Source of the DNA: Branchiostoma floridae
Lineage: Eukaryota > Chordata > Leptocardii > Amphioxiformes > Branchiostomatidae
Assembly: GCF_000003815.2 (NCBI RefSeq)
Contig: NC_049982.1
Span: 8,180,542-8,242,541 of the forward strand
Direction of reading: 5' to 3'
Length of the DNA: 62,000 bases
Shown here piece after piece: positions 25,001 through 33,650 of the stretch (the stretch's first letter is position 1; the number at the start of each line of letters is the position of its first letter). The notes under the pieces are model-generated. The model was not told the origin of the DNA. It worked only from the letters and a program-made list of their open reading frames with translations, and did no database searches. The position numbers and the translations under genes were made by a program.

Positions 25001-28000
25001 CCTACCCATGGTTCCCTGCTGTGCTCTACATTGTCCCTATGGCTCGCTGATGTATGCTACTGTGGTAAGGTCATGACCTTGCCTGGTTTGACCACTGTTC
25101 TGGGTCCAATTTCATCATGGCAGATGGGAGAGATAACATTGCCCATTGTTTAGCAGAAATCATTAAAACTTTAAGAGCAGGCAATTACTACTACTGTAGG
25201 ACAGGTGCAGGGGATGCCACTGGGAATTTGGATGAATAAATAACAACTAGGAGTTGAGATAACAGATTACATTAGTGCTGGGGGCTCTGCAACTAGGAGC
25301 CCAGTTTGTTTTGGTGACAATACATGTAAGCAGGGACATGCAGCCTTGAATATTGCATGGTATGACACGTGTTGCAAGTTCAGTTTAATTTTCTAGTAGC
25401 CTTCAGCAAGTTGTTGACGGGTTGTTGTATTGTCACTCTACAGATCTGCAATATGATGTTGTTAACGTTACAGGATAGTACTCTTCAACCCTTCAAAGTT
25501 TCACTTTTTTGTTTTCAAAAGTACTTTTGTTTGTTGAAGAATTAATTGTTGATCTCAAAGCAAATATGAAGCCTGTTTTGTGCATATTTTGTACATCTTT
25601 GTGATGGTATATGTTTTCTTCTCTTCATCTCACCATGATACATGAGTGAGTCATCATTACCTGCCAGTAACTGTCACTTTAGTATCCCTTGGGACCATGT
25701 CTGGCAGACTGGAGTTAACGGGAAATCATTTTCCAAGCAAGCCTGCTATAGCAGCTATACTATATAGCATTTGTAATGTTACGAGTTAAAATTTACAATG
25801 GAACATAAAACCATACGATGAAAATGGCTTGATGATTAGAACTGTAAATCGCAATTTATGGAAACAATAAAAAACTCTTTTTGTGTGCTTTCACACAGAT
25901 TATTGTATGTCAGGTGAATCACTATGATGTCAGATTTGTCTGCTTATTATATCACCTTCAACAAAGGGGAGATTCATTTGATGTTTGGGAGCATGGCGCA
26001 GTGTCCTAAAAGATTTTCAAGTAACTCTAGCTCACCTTTATCCGAAGGTAATCCATATGCGTTGTTTGTAAAAAAAAACGTATTTAGGGATATGAAGTCA
26101 ACGGACAGTAGTTTCAAATTGGAACATTTCGAAAATACTGCAAATTTGAAACTGATGTCTGCAGACTTAATACACCAAATTGTGCTGTTTTTAAAGACAA
26201 CGGATAAAGGTCACCCCATGGATAAAGGTGAACTAGCATTACAGATGTATCCATCCACTCTCACAAAATGAATCTAGATTGACGGCCACCCTAATACAAG
26301 GACTGTCAGGGTAAACATACATTATTGTTTGCCCTTCCATGAGTTTTTATTGGCTCTATAAAAATTCTTGAGCTGGAAATGTGACAGAACCATGATACAT
26401 GTCCAATGTTTCTCCACCTGTACACCATTCTCACATGATTCTGTAAACTAGAGAATGACAGCAAATCACTTACTAACATTACTTATCTTTCTAAATGTCA
26501 GAGTATGTTGATGCATGTTCATCAAAATGTCAAACAATTTAAGAGCTACTGTCCTACATCCTTGGGCTGTAGGAGATTTTCTGTTGACATTACTGGTAGG
26601 ATTTTCTTGCCTTAGAGTTCCTGAAAATGGCAAAGTGCTGATAACATAAATACTCATTAGTAAAAGCTAGAAGGCTTTGAGTAGTTGGTGAACTCTACTT
26701 TTTAAGAAGGAGACATAAGAGCTGTCTCTTTACCTAAATTGTCTGGAAATGTCTGTTGTCAGTTGGACTGTGGTTTAAGAGTAGTGTAAATGTACCTTGA
26801 TCCTTTGCAGTACAACAGCGCCGCCTAGTGTATGAAGGTATAAATACAGCCTAACGTGAGAAGAATAGGACTATGTATTGAGGGAAGTTCCTGTTCTGTG
26901 TTTTCATTTTTTCCCAGGCAGTTTGATGGCAAATACAGTCAAAACTGGATAAGTAACTACATAAGAACCATCTGGCCATTGTGACCACTTTTTAGATTAC
27001 TTTTCCCATTGAAGTATTAAGAATCCTGCCCACATAGACCAGATTTCACTGGTCCCCTGAGTGGTTTTCTCAGACAGTTTTGACTGTATTTCCTTTCACC
27101 AATATTTTCATCAAACCAATTACAAGTACATGTAAATTTCTTTTTTTTACAGTTACTTGGCTGTGCGATTCTGGGAGTTGCGATATGGCTGCGGGTGGAC
27201 CAGAGAACGACACAGTACGTGGACACAGGGGAGAACCTGTCGTCCTACTACATCGGAACGTACGTCCTGATGGCCGTGGGGGGCATCATGATGCTGGTGG
27301 GCTTCCTGGGCTGCTGCGGTGCCATCTACGAGTCACAGTGCATGCTCTGCACGGTGAGGATTATTTTTTTTATTCAACGTTTAGTGTATAAGCTACTATA
27401 TACCAGGAACTTATTACATATTAACGTTACCTGTCCCAAGGAATTTATGTTGTCAACAGCAGGGTCATTAATGTAAAAAAAAAGAGTCAAGTGTATTTAA
27501 CCTATTTGAGGACCAGACGTGGACTGAGAAACAGGTAACTACATTTTGCAATAGAACTAGCGTTAGATCCTCACTTAGTAACTTAAACGCTATACATGAA
27601 TGCTCGTGCTGAAATAGATTTAAAAAATATGACACCAACGAAGGACATCAAAACCTATTATGTTTCTTTTTCAGTTCTTCATCTTCTTGTTGCTGATCTT
27701 TGCTGCAGAAATTGGAGGAGGAATCTGGGCCTTCTTACACCAAGATGATGTGAGTCTCGTATTTAAAAAAACAAACTTTTCATGGACAGTGTTTTAAACA
27801 ACACTGTATTTAATGTTTTGATTTCTTCCACTAGCTTTGCAGAGAGCCTTAACCATTCAGTCAGTATTCATGTTATGGAATGTGGTCATGAGAAGGTATA
27901 ACTTCATTTTTTTTTATTGTGGCTACAGCTGACAGAATTCATCAAGTCAGATTTTGAGGACATAGTGAAGAGCAAGTATGGAGTCGACCAACACGCCTCA

Positions 28001-29871
28001 AAAAGTTGGGATGGGGTTCAAGAATCGGTAAGTACAACGTCAAAAGAATGTCTTTCAGAAGTTTCCAACATTGGGTGGTTTCTTGTTCATCCTTAGTCTA
28101 CTCATCATCATCAAGCCTAGACCTAAGACATCTGGTTAACTTACTTGACTTTATATCACTTTGTCAGACCAACCAGGCTGATTTTCTTGTGTTAACACTT
28201 CCCTTTGGGGACAGACACCATGTTCTGACACCAGACCCCTTCTTTTTGTTCTGACACCCTATGTTAGGGTTAGGGTTAGGATTTGGGTTAGGGATAGGGT
28301 TAGGGTTAGGGTTAGGGTTAGGATTTGGGTTAGGGTTAAGGTTAGGGTTAGGGATAGGGTTAGGGTTAGGGTTGGGGTTGGGGTTGGGGATAGGGATAGG
28401 GTTAGGGTTAGGGTTAGGGATAGGGTTAGGATTTGGGCTGATAGGGACAGGTTGGGGTCAGGGTTAGGGTTAGGGCTAGGTTTAGGGGGTGTCAGAACAT
28501 AATTATGGTCGTTGGAAAATTTGGGGTATAACCATGATTTAGCAATCTGATGAAACTACTCATGGCTTAGTCAGTGTTATAAATCTAAAAATCAAGCCAT
28601 TTCTTCCTTCTCCTCCTCCTCTCAGCTGATGTGCTGTGGTGCCGCAGATAAGAGCGACTGGGCGCAGAGTGCGTGGGGAAACCAGCAGAAGAACTGGGGC
28701 AGCGTGCCACAGTCCTGCTGCGAAACCCCCGGGCCCGGCTGTGGCAGCGGCGGGATCGTGCTCATACAGCAGATCCACCAAAAGGTGAGTGGGGGAAATT
28801 TTCCTGAAAGCTTTGATAACCATCCTAAGATCATCATCATCATATCGTTCCTTGCCAGTACTTCAGGAAAGCGACAGTCTTCTCATTAGCTTCTAGCAGG
28901 TCCCAGTTGGATAAGATAAGACGTAGGCATGTTAGAGAATGATTAGAATTTTGTTTTGTTCAAACTTTAAAAAATGCAGCTACCAAAATACTGTAATAGT
29001 GAGCTGAATTGCACTGTGGAAAAACAATACAAGATATGGACAGTAACAAATATGATGTACTCTAAAAGCTACCACATCTTAAGTTAAACATATGCCATTG
29101 TCATGATAATTTCATCACAATAAGGACAAAGATCACCAAAGCAGTTGCCTAAACATTGGTAGAGAAAGGTAACATGGTCGTGTAAGAATTCGCACCTTCG
29201 TTTTCACACAACTACCATATATTCCTTCCTGATATGCTCACACAAAATGTTTGATTTGGACTCTTCTTTAAAATTATCATAACTGAAAAACATTTGTTCG
29301 TTTTAATTTCTCTTCATTTCAGGGCTGTACAGACAAGCTGATTGAATTCTTCCACAAGAACCTCATGATCATCGGATGTGTGGGCATCGCCATCGGAGTC
29401 ATTCAGGTTTGTAAAAATATATCTCTTTTGTTGTAGACAAACTGCAAAAATGGCTTTTGTTTTACAGTAGGGCTAATTAAGTTGTTACGATAACATGTGA
29501 TCCCTTTTCATAAAGCTATTTCCTTTATTGAAAGAAGTATTGTTTTTAACGTTATTTGTCTTGGTCAGTTTTCACAAGAGATTTTGCAGTCACCTTTTTC
29601 CTTCAAAGTTTAAAATGAAAAGAATTAACTCAACATGTAACATCACATAGTGTGTATTGTCGTGTTACTAGAATTTAATTGAAGACATAATTTTATTTCC
29701 AAGTCAACAGTTTTGTTAGAATTTGACTAATGATGTTGTGTTGATTTTTGAGTAAGTCAACAAAACAAACCTTTTCCTTTTTGTTCCCTCGTGCAGCTGC
29801 TGGGAATGACCTTTGCCCTGTGCCTGTGCTGTTCGATCAGGAGGAACAGGAACAAGCACTACCACGCGTGA
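3939..29871 (+). CDS. Tetraspanin, CD9/CD81/TSPAN2-like membrane region (gene span, 7 coding exons)
   Basis: Joining seven exons (3939-4004, 27153-27353, 27675-27749, 27929-28027, 28626-28784, 29323-29406, 29797-29871) gives 252 residues. Every exon length is a multiple of three, so all introns are phase 0, and all have GT-AG ends. Membrane segments lie at about residues 13-34, 56-78, 90-110 and 214-240. The small loop (35-55) has one N-glycosylation sequon (N50-L-S). The large loop (111-213) carries CCG at 150-152, PQSCC at 175-179, Cys186 and Cys202, giving six cysteines. Conserved polar residues are N18 in TM1 and E101 in TM3; TM4 has Q228. Cytoplasmic-side cysteines (C6, C9, C85, C88, C239, C240) are likely palmitoylation sites. 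Tetraspanins organise membrane microdomains with integrins and other partners. The TM2-TM3 region (YVLMAVGGIMMLVGFLGCCG, then ESQC) resembles CD9/CD81/TSPAN2. Those usually have four loop cysteines, so orthology is not settled and I give no symbol. Confidence 0.93.
4325..4870 (-). mobile_element. 3' fragment of a LINE with zinc-knuckle-type C-terminus
   Basis: On the minus strand the frame 4844-4440 encodes TPLEQRICRYCSLDKLEDEH followed by HFVVECSLYKEERAELY, a Cys2-His-Cys pattern that closes the reverse-transcriptase polyprotein of many invertebrate non-LTR retrotransposons. Past the stop come about 90 bases and then ACAATAAAGATCTTCATTC, a LINE-like tail. The reverse-transcriptase core is missing, so the copy is 5'-truncated and probably dead. 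It sits in tetraspanin intron 1, antisense to that gene. The left and right limits are approximate. Confidence 0.65.
4871..5790. other. Intron 1 segment without recognisable gene
   Basis: Mixed-composition intronic DNA. A TATA-like tatttataagg lies at 5266-5276, after a G+C-rich stretch with ctcccggggg. It could be an alternative promoter, but no coding exon follows that I can recognise. Confidence 0.4.
5791..5936. repeat. Foldback copy of a dispersed repeat family
   Basis: Left arm 5851-5882 and right arm 5901-5935 are inverted copies sharing caactggatatgattttg and the word gcaattac. The left outer part continues as the reverse complement of cctggatgtctaacc. The same words recur at 52074-52140 and 54886-54960, so this is a dispersed family with an inverted-repeat structure in this copy. 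Confidence 0.65.
5937..7921. other. Intron 1 segment without recognisable gene
   Basis: No exon or RNA gene can be supported. An open frame at 6641-7009 (122 codons, plus) has no recognisable domain and low-complexity Gly-rich stretches. It may be chance. A (tgtgt)n-type simple repeat lies at about 7892-7921, just left of the LINE insertion. Confidence 0.4.
7922..9727 (+). mobile_element. 5'-truncated non-LTR retrotransposon (LINE) with 11-base target duplication
   Basis: The insertion runs from 7933 to 9716 and is flanked by perfect copies of tagacagaact (7922-7932 and 9717-9727). It contains a long intact reverse-transcriptase frame, a roughly 250-base 3' UTR and AATAAA near 9680. It lacks an endonuclease domain, so it is 5'-truncated in the usual way for target-primed reverse transcription. 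The perfect duplication and the intact frame point to a recent insertion into tetraspanin intron 1, in the same orientation as the host gene. Confidence 0.88.
7954..9465 (+). CDS. LINE reverse transcriptase fragment (CR1/L2/Jockey-like)
   Basis: An open frame of 503 codons ends in TAG at 9463-9465. The first codon of the listed frame is GTG, not ATG; the true start was lost in the truncation. Motifs, numbered from 7954, are LRPISLTSV (102-110), TDFSKAFDRIDH with Asp172 and Asp178, SGVPQGTKLGPILFLVYVND (227-246) and KYVDD (256-260), the catalytic YxDD box. The C-terminal region, with EYAAPVWHPG, LERIQKRALRIILG and CLKFAKSMFNSPIFRSWLP, is typical of LINE polyproteins annotated as jockey-like. 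No stop or frameshift interrupts it. The exact clade cannot be fixed by eye. Confidence 0.9.
   Translation: MLLVTPRFSGPSSLPSYLPSPSKPPHIHSYEVHEILKRLDARKSCGPDNISPKIVKTFAVEFSEILAHIFNCSLEEGRVPKQWKEAIIAPIPKKVPASVEHLRPISLTSVFMKTFESFISKWIFQDIDKILDPNQYGSRKGRSSVHYLISMIDSILRGAETSKSIQTVLLTDFSKAFDRIDHTILIRKLLTCGVRTCILPWLCDFLTERTQCVRYRGVISSWEKIASGVPQGTKLGPILFLVYVNDAMQFFLDRWKYVDDLSLKKSRLFSEESSMQTTINQLDTWSSENRMTLNDDKCKLMCISFMKDPPLPPVLLLNGKALEYTEEACILGIWMSADLKWGKHTNVIIKKGSCRLFLLKKLKRFGVCTEDLCEIYLLYVRPIMEYAAPVWHPGLTCQQSDALERIQKRALRIILGSEYTCYTEALCRLNMNTLKARREFLCLKFAKSMFNSPIFRSWLPATRNEVHNRDLKRGLELSIPFARHDRYRNSAIPYLSTLLNTDL
9728..14058. other. Intron 1 segment without recognisable gene
   Basis: No recognisable exon. 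A full CRE palindrome TGACGTCA is at 11861-11868. An unplaced minus-strand frame (12160-11792) has no domain I know. A tRNA B-box-like stretch near 10760-10785 lacks a matching acceptor stem and is not called. Confidence 0.4.
11861..11868. promoter_or_regulatory. Full CRE palindrome TGACGTCA
   Basis: A perfect cAMP-response-element palindrome in intron 1. By chance one 8-mer of this kind is expected about once per 65 kb at even base composition, so a single copy is weak evidence for function. Confidence 0.3.
14060..14179. repeat. Imperfect foldback element (CTCCAAGCAGAT type)
   Basis: About 34 bases starting atctccaagcagatctttgg are repeated in inverted, diverged form ending near 14177. The starting word resembles the arm of the hairpin at 17264-17357 (tagtctccaagcagaccc), so both may belong to one MITE family. 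Confidence 0.55.
14737..14838. repeat. Perfect 33-base inverted repeat with 36-base loop
   Basis: Arms at 14737-14769 and 14806-14838 are perfectly complementary over 33 bases and begin gacagcatatctctttta. The spacer is 36 bases. No target duplication is visible. It looks like a very young foldback element or MITE, or a hairpin of another origin. Confidence 0.85.
15692..15767. repeat. Two-copy 38-base tandem repeat
   Basis: The unit starting caagttagggagtact occurs at 15692 and again at 15730, with a few differences in the second half. Confidence 0.7.
17264..17357. mobile_element. 94-base MITE with 27-base perfect terminal inverted repeats
   Basis: Arms at 17264-17290 and 17331-17357 are perfect inverted copies starting TAGTCTCCAAGCAGACCC, separated by 40 bases. 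The element begins with TA and ends with TA, consistent with TA target duplication of a Tc1/mariner-type transposase. It has no coding capacity. Confidence 0.8.
17358..24204. other. Intron 1 segment without recognisable gene
   Basis: About 6.8 kb of AT-rich intronic DNA. I see no exon with good coding content. A possible short retroposed tail lies near 19140-19235: a GTGGGTTCG word is followed by gaaaataaacaacaacaac. It is too weak to call as a SINE. A (ga)n run lies at about 21826-21841 and a (acaac)n run at 24075-24101. Confidence 0.4.
24205..24406. repeat. Long imperfect hairpin element
   Basis: The word cataattccaccaggtgcca at 24205 is repeated in inverted form ending at 24406. The inverted match continues inwards through ccgccacct, ctatagagg-like and ctcaag words, giving arms of about 80 bases with mismatches. 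It has the shape of a foldback MITE. Confidence 0.75.
24407..26026. other. Intron 1 segment without recognisable gene
   Basis: AT-rich intronic DNA with no supported feature. Confidence 0.4.
26027..26236. mobile_element. MITE with CTAGYTCACCTTTATCC ends
   Basis: Ends read CTAGCTCACCTTTATCCG on the left and, in reverse complement, CTAGTTCACCTTTATCCA on the right. The length is 210 bases. The open frame 25924-26271 runs through this element and is explained by it, so I do not call a gene. Confidence 0.7.
26936..27086. mobile_element. 151-base MITE, TA target, CAGTCAAAACTG ends
   Basis: Ends CAGTCAAAACTG and CAGTTTTGACTG are perfect inverted repeats flanked by TA on both sides (26934-26935, 27087-27088). 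The inside, read in reverse complement, matches the element at 38490-38656 along its length (for example AAATCTGGTC against AAATCTGCTC, and GGTTCTTATGTA against GGTCCTTATGTA). It sits 66 bases before tetraspanin exon 2. Confidence 0.82.
27153..27353 (+). CDS. Tetraspanin coding exon 2
   Basis: Sixty-seven codons (residues 23-89) cover the end of TM1, the small extracellular loop with sequon NLS, and TM2 ending in FLGCCGAIYESQCMLCT. The acceptor is a T-rich tract followed by ACAG and the donor is ACG|GTGAGG. A 151-base MITE ends only 66 bases upstream of the exon. Confidence 0.95.
27675..27749 (+). CDS. Tetraspanin coding exon 3
   Basis: Twenty-five codons (residues 90-114) encode TM3, FFIFLLLIFAAEIGGGIWAF, with the conserved Glu101. 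The acceptor is TTTTTCAG and the donor GAT|GTGAGT. Confidence 0.95.
27929..28027 (+). CDS. Tetraspanin coding exon 4
   Basis: Thirty-three codons (residues 115-147) encode the first, helical part of the large extracellular loop. The acceptor is GGCTACAG and the donor TCG|GTAAGT. Confidence 0.93.
28222..28500. repeat. Interstitial telomere-like (TTAGGG)n array bracketed by inverted repeats
   Basis: From about 28262 to 28487 intron 4 consists of TTAGGG hexamers with variants (TTTGGG, ATAGGG, TTGGGG, TTAGGA). On the left it is preceded by GTTCTGACACC twice (28222-28232 and 28249-28259). On the right it ends in GGTGTCAGAAC (28488-28498), the exact inverse. A 68-codon Gly-Leu frame in it is a translation of the hexamers, not a gene. 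Confidence 0.88.
28626..28784 (+). CDS. Tetraspanin coding exon 5
   Basis: Fifty-three codons (residues 148-200) encode the variable part of the large loop: LMCCGAADKSDW with the diagnostic CCG, then VPQSCCETPGPGC. The acceptor is CCTCTCAG and the donor AAG|GTGAGT. The exon is clearly richer in G+C than its introns. Confidence 0.95.
29323..29406 (+). CDS. Tetraspanin coding exon 6
   Basis: Twenty-eight codons (residues 201-228) give GCTDKLIEFF, with the last loop cysteine, and the first half of TM4. The acceptor is TTCATTTCAG and the donor CAG|GTTTGT, the weakest donor of the gene. Confidence 0.94.
29797..29871 (+). CDS. Tetraspanin coding exon 7 with stop
   Basis: Twenty-four codons (residues 229-252) plus TGA complete TM4 and the short tail CCSIRRNRNKHYHA. 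The acceptor is CCTCGTGCAG. The CC-x-I-R-x-N tail resembles the CD9/TSPAN2 tail (CCAIRxxR). Confidence 0.94.
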   Translation: MLGMTFALCLCCSIRRNRNKHYHA

Positions 29872-30108
29872 AGACTGTCTCCAGCACAATAATACAGCCT
29901 TTAACACAAACCCTGCAAGACTGGGATGGGGACTCAAAATGGACGTTGACTAATCTCAAAAACATCTGCTTGGAAACATTCAATAGTTTGCACATTTTAT
30001 GTGGTGAAATTCACAGAATTTTGTTTTTACTCTAAGCGTGTCGTAGCCTCAAATAGCTATGGAGACGTTGATGCATGCTCACTTAATTTTGAACTTTGTG
30101 TCAGACCA
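29872..30108 (+). other. Start of tetraspanin 3' UTR
   Basis: Follows the TGA at 29869-29871. No AATAAA occurs before the MITE that starts at 30109. Candidate AATAAA signals appear only later, at 31042-31047 and 32044-32049, so the 3' UTR may run through the MITE or use a non-canonical signal. Confidence 0.45.
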
Positions 30109-30669
30109 CATGCCCGTAGCCAGGGGGGGTTCGGGGGGTTCGGAAGAACCCCCCCACACGCTCAAAGGTCCACTTTTTCAGGCTCAAAGGTCCACTTTTT
30201 CATGTCCAAGATTTTTTTTCAAAGACATGCTTGACTTGCATTTTTAACTTATAGACATCTCATTCAATTTTAGTGAGTATATCAGCAAAATTTGCCCCAG
30301 CAAGTGCAGGAAATGGCTTTTCAGAGGGTCCAGATTTCAAAATTCGCCCGGACCTCATTGCGACGCCTCTCGCCTTTGGTGTCGGACATGGTGAAAATAT
30401 GCCTGGGGAGTCGGCCCCAACGACTTATGCCAAAAGTCTTCTGTATTTTAATAGAAATTCCAAGTTAAACTTAGCCAGCAAATTTTGCCCGTCAAAATGC
30501 AGGAAATGGCGTTTCAGAGGGTCAATATTTCAATTTTTCCCGGGGGAGCATGCCCCCGGACCCCCCTAGGCAGCTCACGCCTTCGGCGTGAGTCTCGCGC
30601 CTGCGGCGCTCGATGGTCCAACAAGTACTAAAAAGAACCCCCCCAACCAAAATCCTGGCTACGGGCATG
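30109..30669. mobile_element. 561-base non-autonomous DNA element with CATGCCCGTAGCCAGG ends
   Basis: Terminal inverted repeats CATGCCCGTAGCCAGG are perfect over 16 bases. They are followed on both sides by G-rich words running to GGGGGTTC, and the whole is flanked by the 5-base direct repeat gacca (30104-30108, 30670-30674). Inside there is a tandem ggctcaaaggtccac word and two copies of a module with caggaaatgg...tttcagagggtc. That module also occurs near 50060-50150. No transposase is encoded. Confidence 0.85.
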
Positions 30670-30674
30670 GACCA

Positions 30675-33275
30675 GGATAGATTTTGGCAACCATGTATGA
30701 TTTTACACAGTTAAAGCAATTTTCTGCAGATATGTTTTCAATTGCTTCCGTCATGTGAAGTCCCTATTCCACTCTTCAGGGTTAAGTGATATATCCCAAG
30801 ATGAGCACATTACATTAGATAGCAGTCTGCTTAGGGCACTCACCTTAAGATGAGAATTGTACAAAGCAGTTTTATAAGTACATACCACAATATCAGCACT
30901 AATCCTAACTCAGTTATGCTGATTGTCTTACAAAACCTGCAAATCTTATGTAGTACAGCACTTGTAAAGCTATAGCAATAGGTTACAATAAGGAAACACC
31001 AGGTTGATAAAGAGATTTTTTCAATGAGAAAACAAAGACAAAATAAACCAAAAGCCTTAAAACAATTTGTGATTCAGGAAGTGGACTGACATTTACCAGT
31101 TTTGTCTAAGATTTAACATCATCTACTTTTAGCTGAATGAATTTTAGCTGTATATTACTTAAGACTTGAGAACCATAATGATTCAATCTGGTGTGATGTA
31201 GCCTTAATCCTTTAAATTCATTTACTTTCGTAGTGGTTTTGTTTTGGTTGTATTTGCAGCTGAAAAATTTCTGTAAGACAGTGTTAATACATTGCAATTC
31301 ATATTCCTGATGTCTTGTAAAATGGTCACTGCTGAAATAAAACCACTGCGAAAGTTTCAAGATGTACAGTATATGGATGCTGTCCATGGTGCTGAATGTT
31401 GTAAGGGCTGTTCCATTTTATAGGGGAAAAGGAGGTCTGGTGTTGTTGTTTTTTTGGGTCAAAGGGATAGGTTGGGGACAACTGTTAATAAAGTCACTAG
31501 TGATGTTTTATAACAAAGATAATTGCAGAAGAAAATGTAATTGTGGGAATGTCAAAAAGACTCTGACTTGTTTATTGTGAACTTGTGAAATGAAGTTGCC
31601 CTAACAGCTTGCTTACTTGCTTAACAGCTGAACTCCATTATCATACTTTTATACATGTACTATGTAGTTATATTTAGTTTTAAGATTACGATTATATTTG
31701 AGATTGATCATAAATCTTGATCTTTTGTCCATCTAACATACAGCTTTCCAAAGCATTCAGTTGAGTGTTGTGACGTTGGCTATTGCTTATTAAGCCTTTA
31801 TTTAAGTGTTAAGTTAAGTTCAATATCCAGGAATTCTTTGACTTTGCCCTTCATCAAAGCCAGCTCGTCTTCCATATTTCACCAGATACTGATAAGAATA
31901 AGTATCTAGATGAAATTTGAACTCTGTACTATATTGTGCCTAAGAAATGAAGTTTTTGATGATATCTGATATTGTATTAATCCTCGTGCTGACATTTTAG
32001 AGTTTGTACATTTTATAGGATAAAATGTGGAACAAACATTTTAAATAAAACTTGATGATGGAGAATATGATTATGTTGACAAAGTATAACTCTGCATTTC
32101 AATTTAACATAGAACAAGGAGGTTGAAACCTTGCATAGACCATGTAGACTGGTTGTTTGTGATTACATGTATCATAGAAAAATCTATATCTTTTTCCACC
32201 ATATTCAGATGTAGTGTGAATCTTTAGATTAATGATCAATGTAGAATCATTTTTATCCAGGCTATCATTTTCTATGTGTAAACCATTGACATAACTTACA
32301 AGGGATGTTTGTCATCTTAAGAAGAGGATTGTCTTTAGAGAATGATTATGAAGACTCCTTAAGTGGAAGATACCTGCTTTTCCTAAGAAGACATACTCTC
32401 TCTCTTGTCGCATATTTTATGATTTGTCAAAATTACTTATGATATATGTGGGTTCAGAACCTTCGCCTAACATCATTGTTATATTAACGATTCATTGAAA
32501 TTAAGATACAAGTGAATCTATTGTTTTCCCATCTATTGCAAATGTGCATGTTCACATAATTTGACACACTTGACATTACTGTCTTTGTAAAAGAAACATT
32601 AAAAGTTGAAACATTTGTTCTCTGTATTTTGCCAGTATGTTTTCTGTGTGGCCACGGTCCTTCAGTGCAGTGTTGCCTTCATCCGAAAGGTGTCGCTGCT
32701 GCCTGATGGAAATACATTTGCGATTTTTGTCTCTTCACCTCGCACTCCACAAAATAAACTTGCCAGACACACAACGCAGTAAACGTGTAATATGCTGGTC
32801 GTCTTATCTGCTTGGAGATAAACATGCATTTCCCTTTGACCGGTGTCAGGTAGGGAGAGAAAGAGAGACTGAAAGTGAAAATGGACACACAACATCCTTA
32901 TCATAAAAAACGAATCTTTGGAATCTAAGTGTAGATAAACTCCTTCCCGCTCTACCATTTTTGTCTACGGGCACAGTGAATGGTGCTACAGAAGCCACTG
33001 TCGTGCACAGCTGTAATCTTAAAGCAGACGTAGAAAGGTTTGGGCGGAATCGTATAATTTCTCAAGGTCCCGGGCTCGCGGAGCATCGTAGCCTCCTTCA
33101 CGGTCGTTACTTTTGTCCGGGGCCGGGGAGCACTGATTTGCTATTTTCATTCGACGTCGCAGCCGGGAAGGTGTTATGCCGCTAGCTAGAAGAAACACGA
33201 TATCGGCATAAGAGACTTTTCGCCCTGTAAACCTTGTGGCAATATATTATATGAGCAAAATGGCAAATGAGCGCC
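30675..33275. other. Tetraspanin downstream region
   Basis: Mostly AT-rich, compatible with 3' UTR and intergenic DNA. Candidate polyadenylation signals are at 31042 and 32044. The part 32640-33190 is richer in G+C and has overlapping short frames on both strands, none with a domain I recognise. Confidence 0.4.
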
Positions 33276-33650
33276 CCCCCCCCCCCCCAACCGTTTAAAA
33301 AAAAAAGTATTCCCGTAAAGAATTTGCGTCACATGGACAACGTCACTGTTCTCCTAGCGAAAGGACCGTTAAGTGCACATTTTAACTGTTGTCCGGCCGA
33401 GTAAAGGGACTGAGGGTTTTATCCATTCACGATCGCGATATTATCATCTTTTGCTTTTAGAAGAAGAGAGGGAGGAGAGAGAAAGAGAGAGAGAGGGAGA
33501 GAAAAAGAGAGAGAGAATACGTAAGTGAGTGAGAGAGAGAGAGAGAGAGATCAGAAAAATCGCAAGAACTTCAGTCCCAGCTGTCAGAGAGTGAGTGAGA
33601 TGGATAGATAGATAGATAGAAAGAAAGATAGATAGATAGAGAGAGAGATC
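33276..33650. repeat. Poly-C run and GA/GATA simple repeats
   Basis: A run of about 14 C at 33276-33290 is followed by an A run. From 33460 to 33551 the sequence is (GA)n-rich, and 33603-33648 is GATA/GAGA repeats. The word acttcagtcccagct occurs after each of the two simple-repeat blocks (about 33569 and 33656), so the block was duplicated together with its flank. Confidence 0.8.

Noticed and set aside
25924-26271. 115-codon open frame
   Set aside because: Most of it lies in the MITE at 26027-26236; no domain and no coding bias seen.
28261-28467. 68-codon Gly-Leu-rich open frame
   Set aside because: It is only a translation of TTAGGG-type hexamers, which lack stops in this frame.
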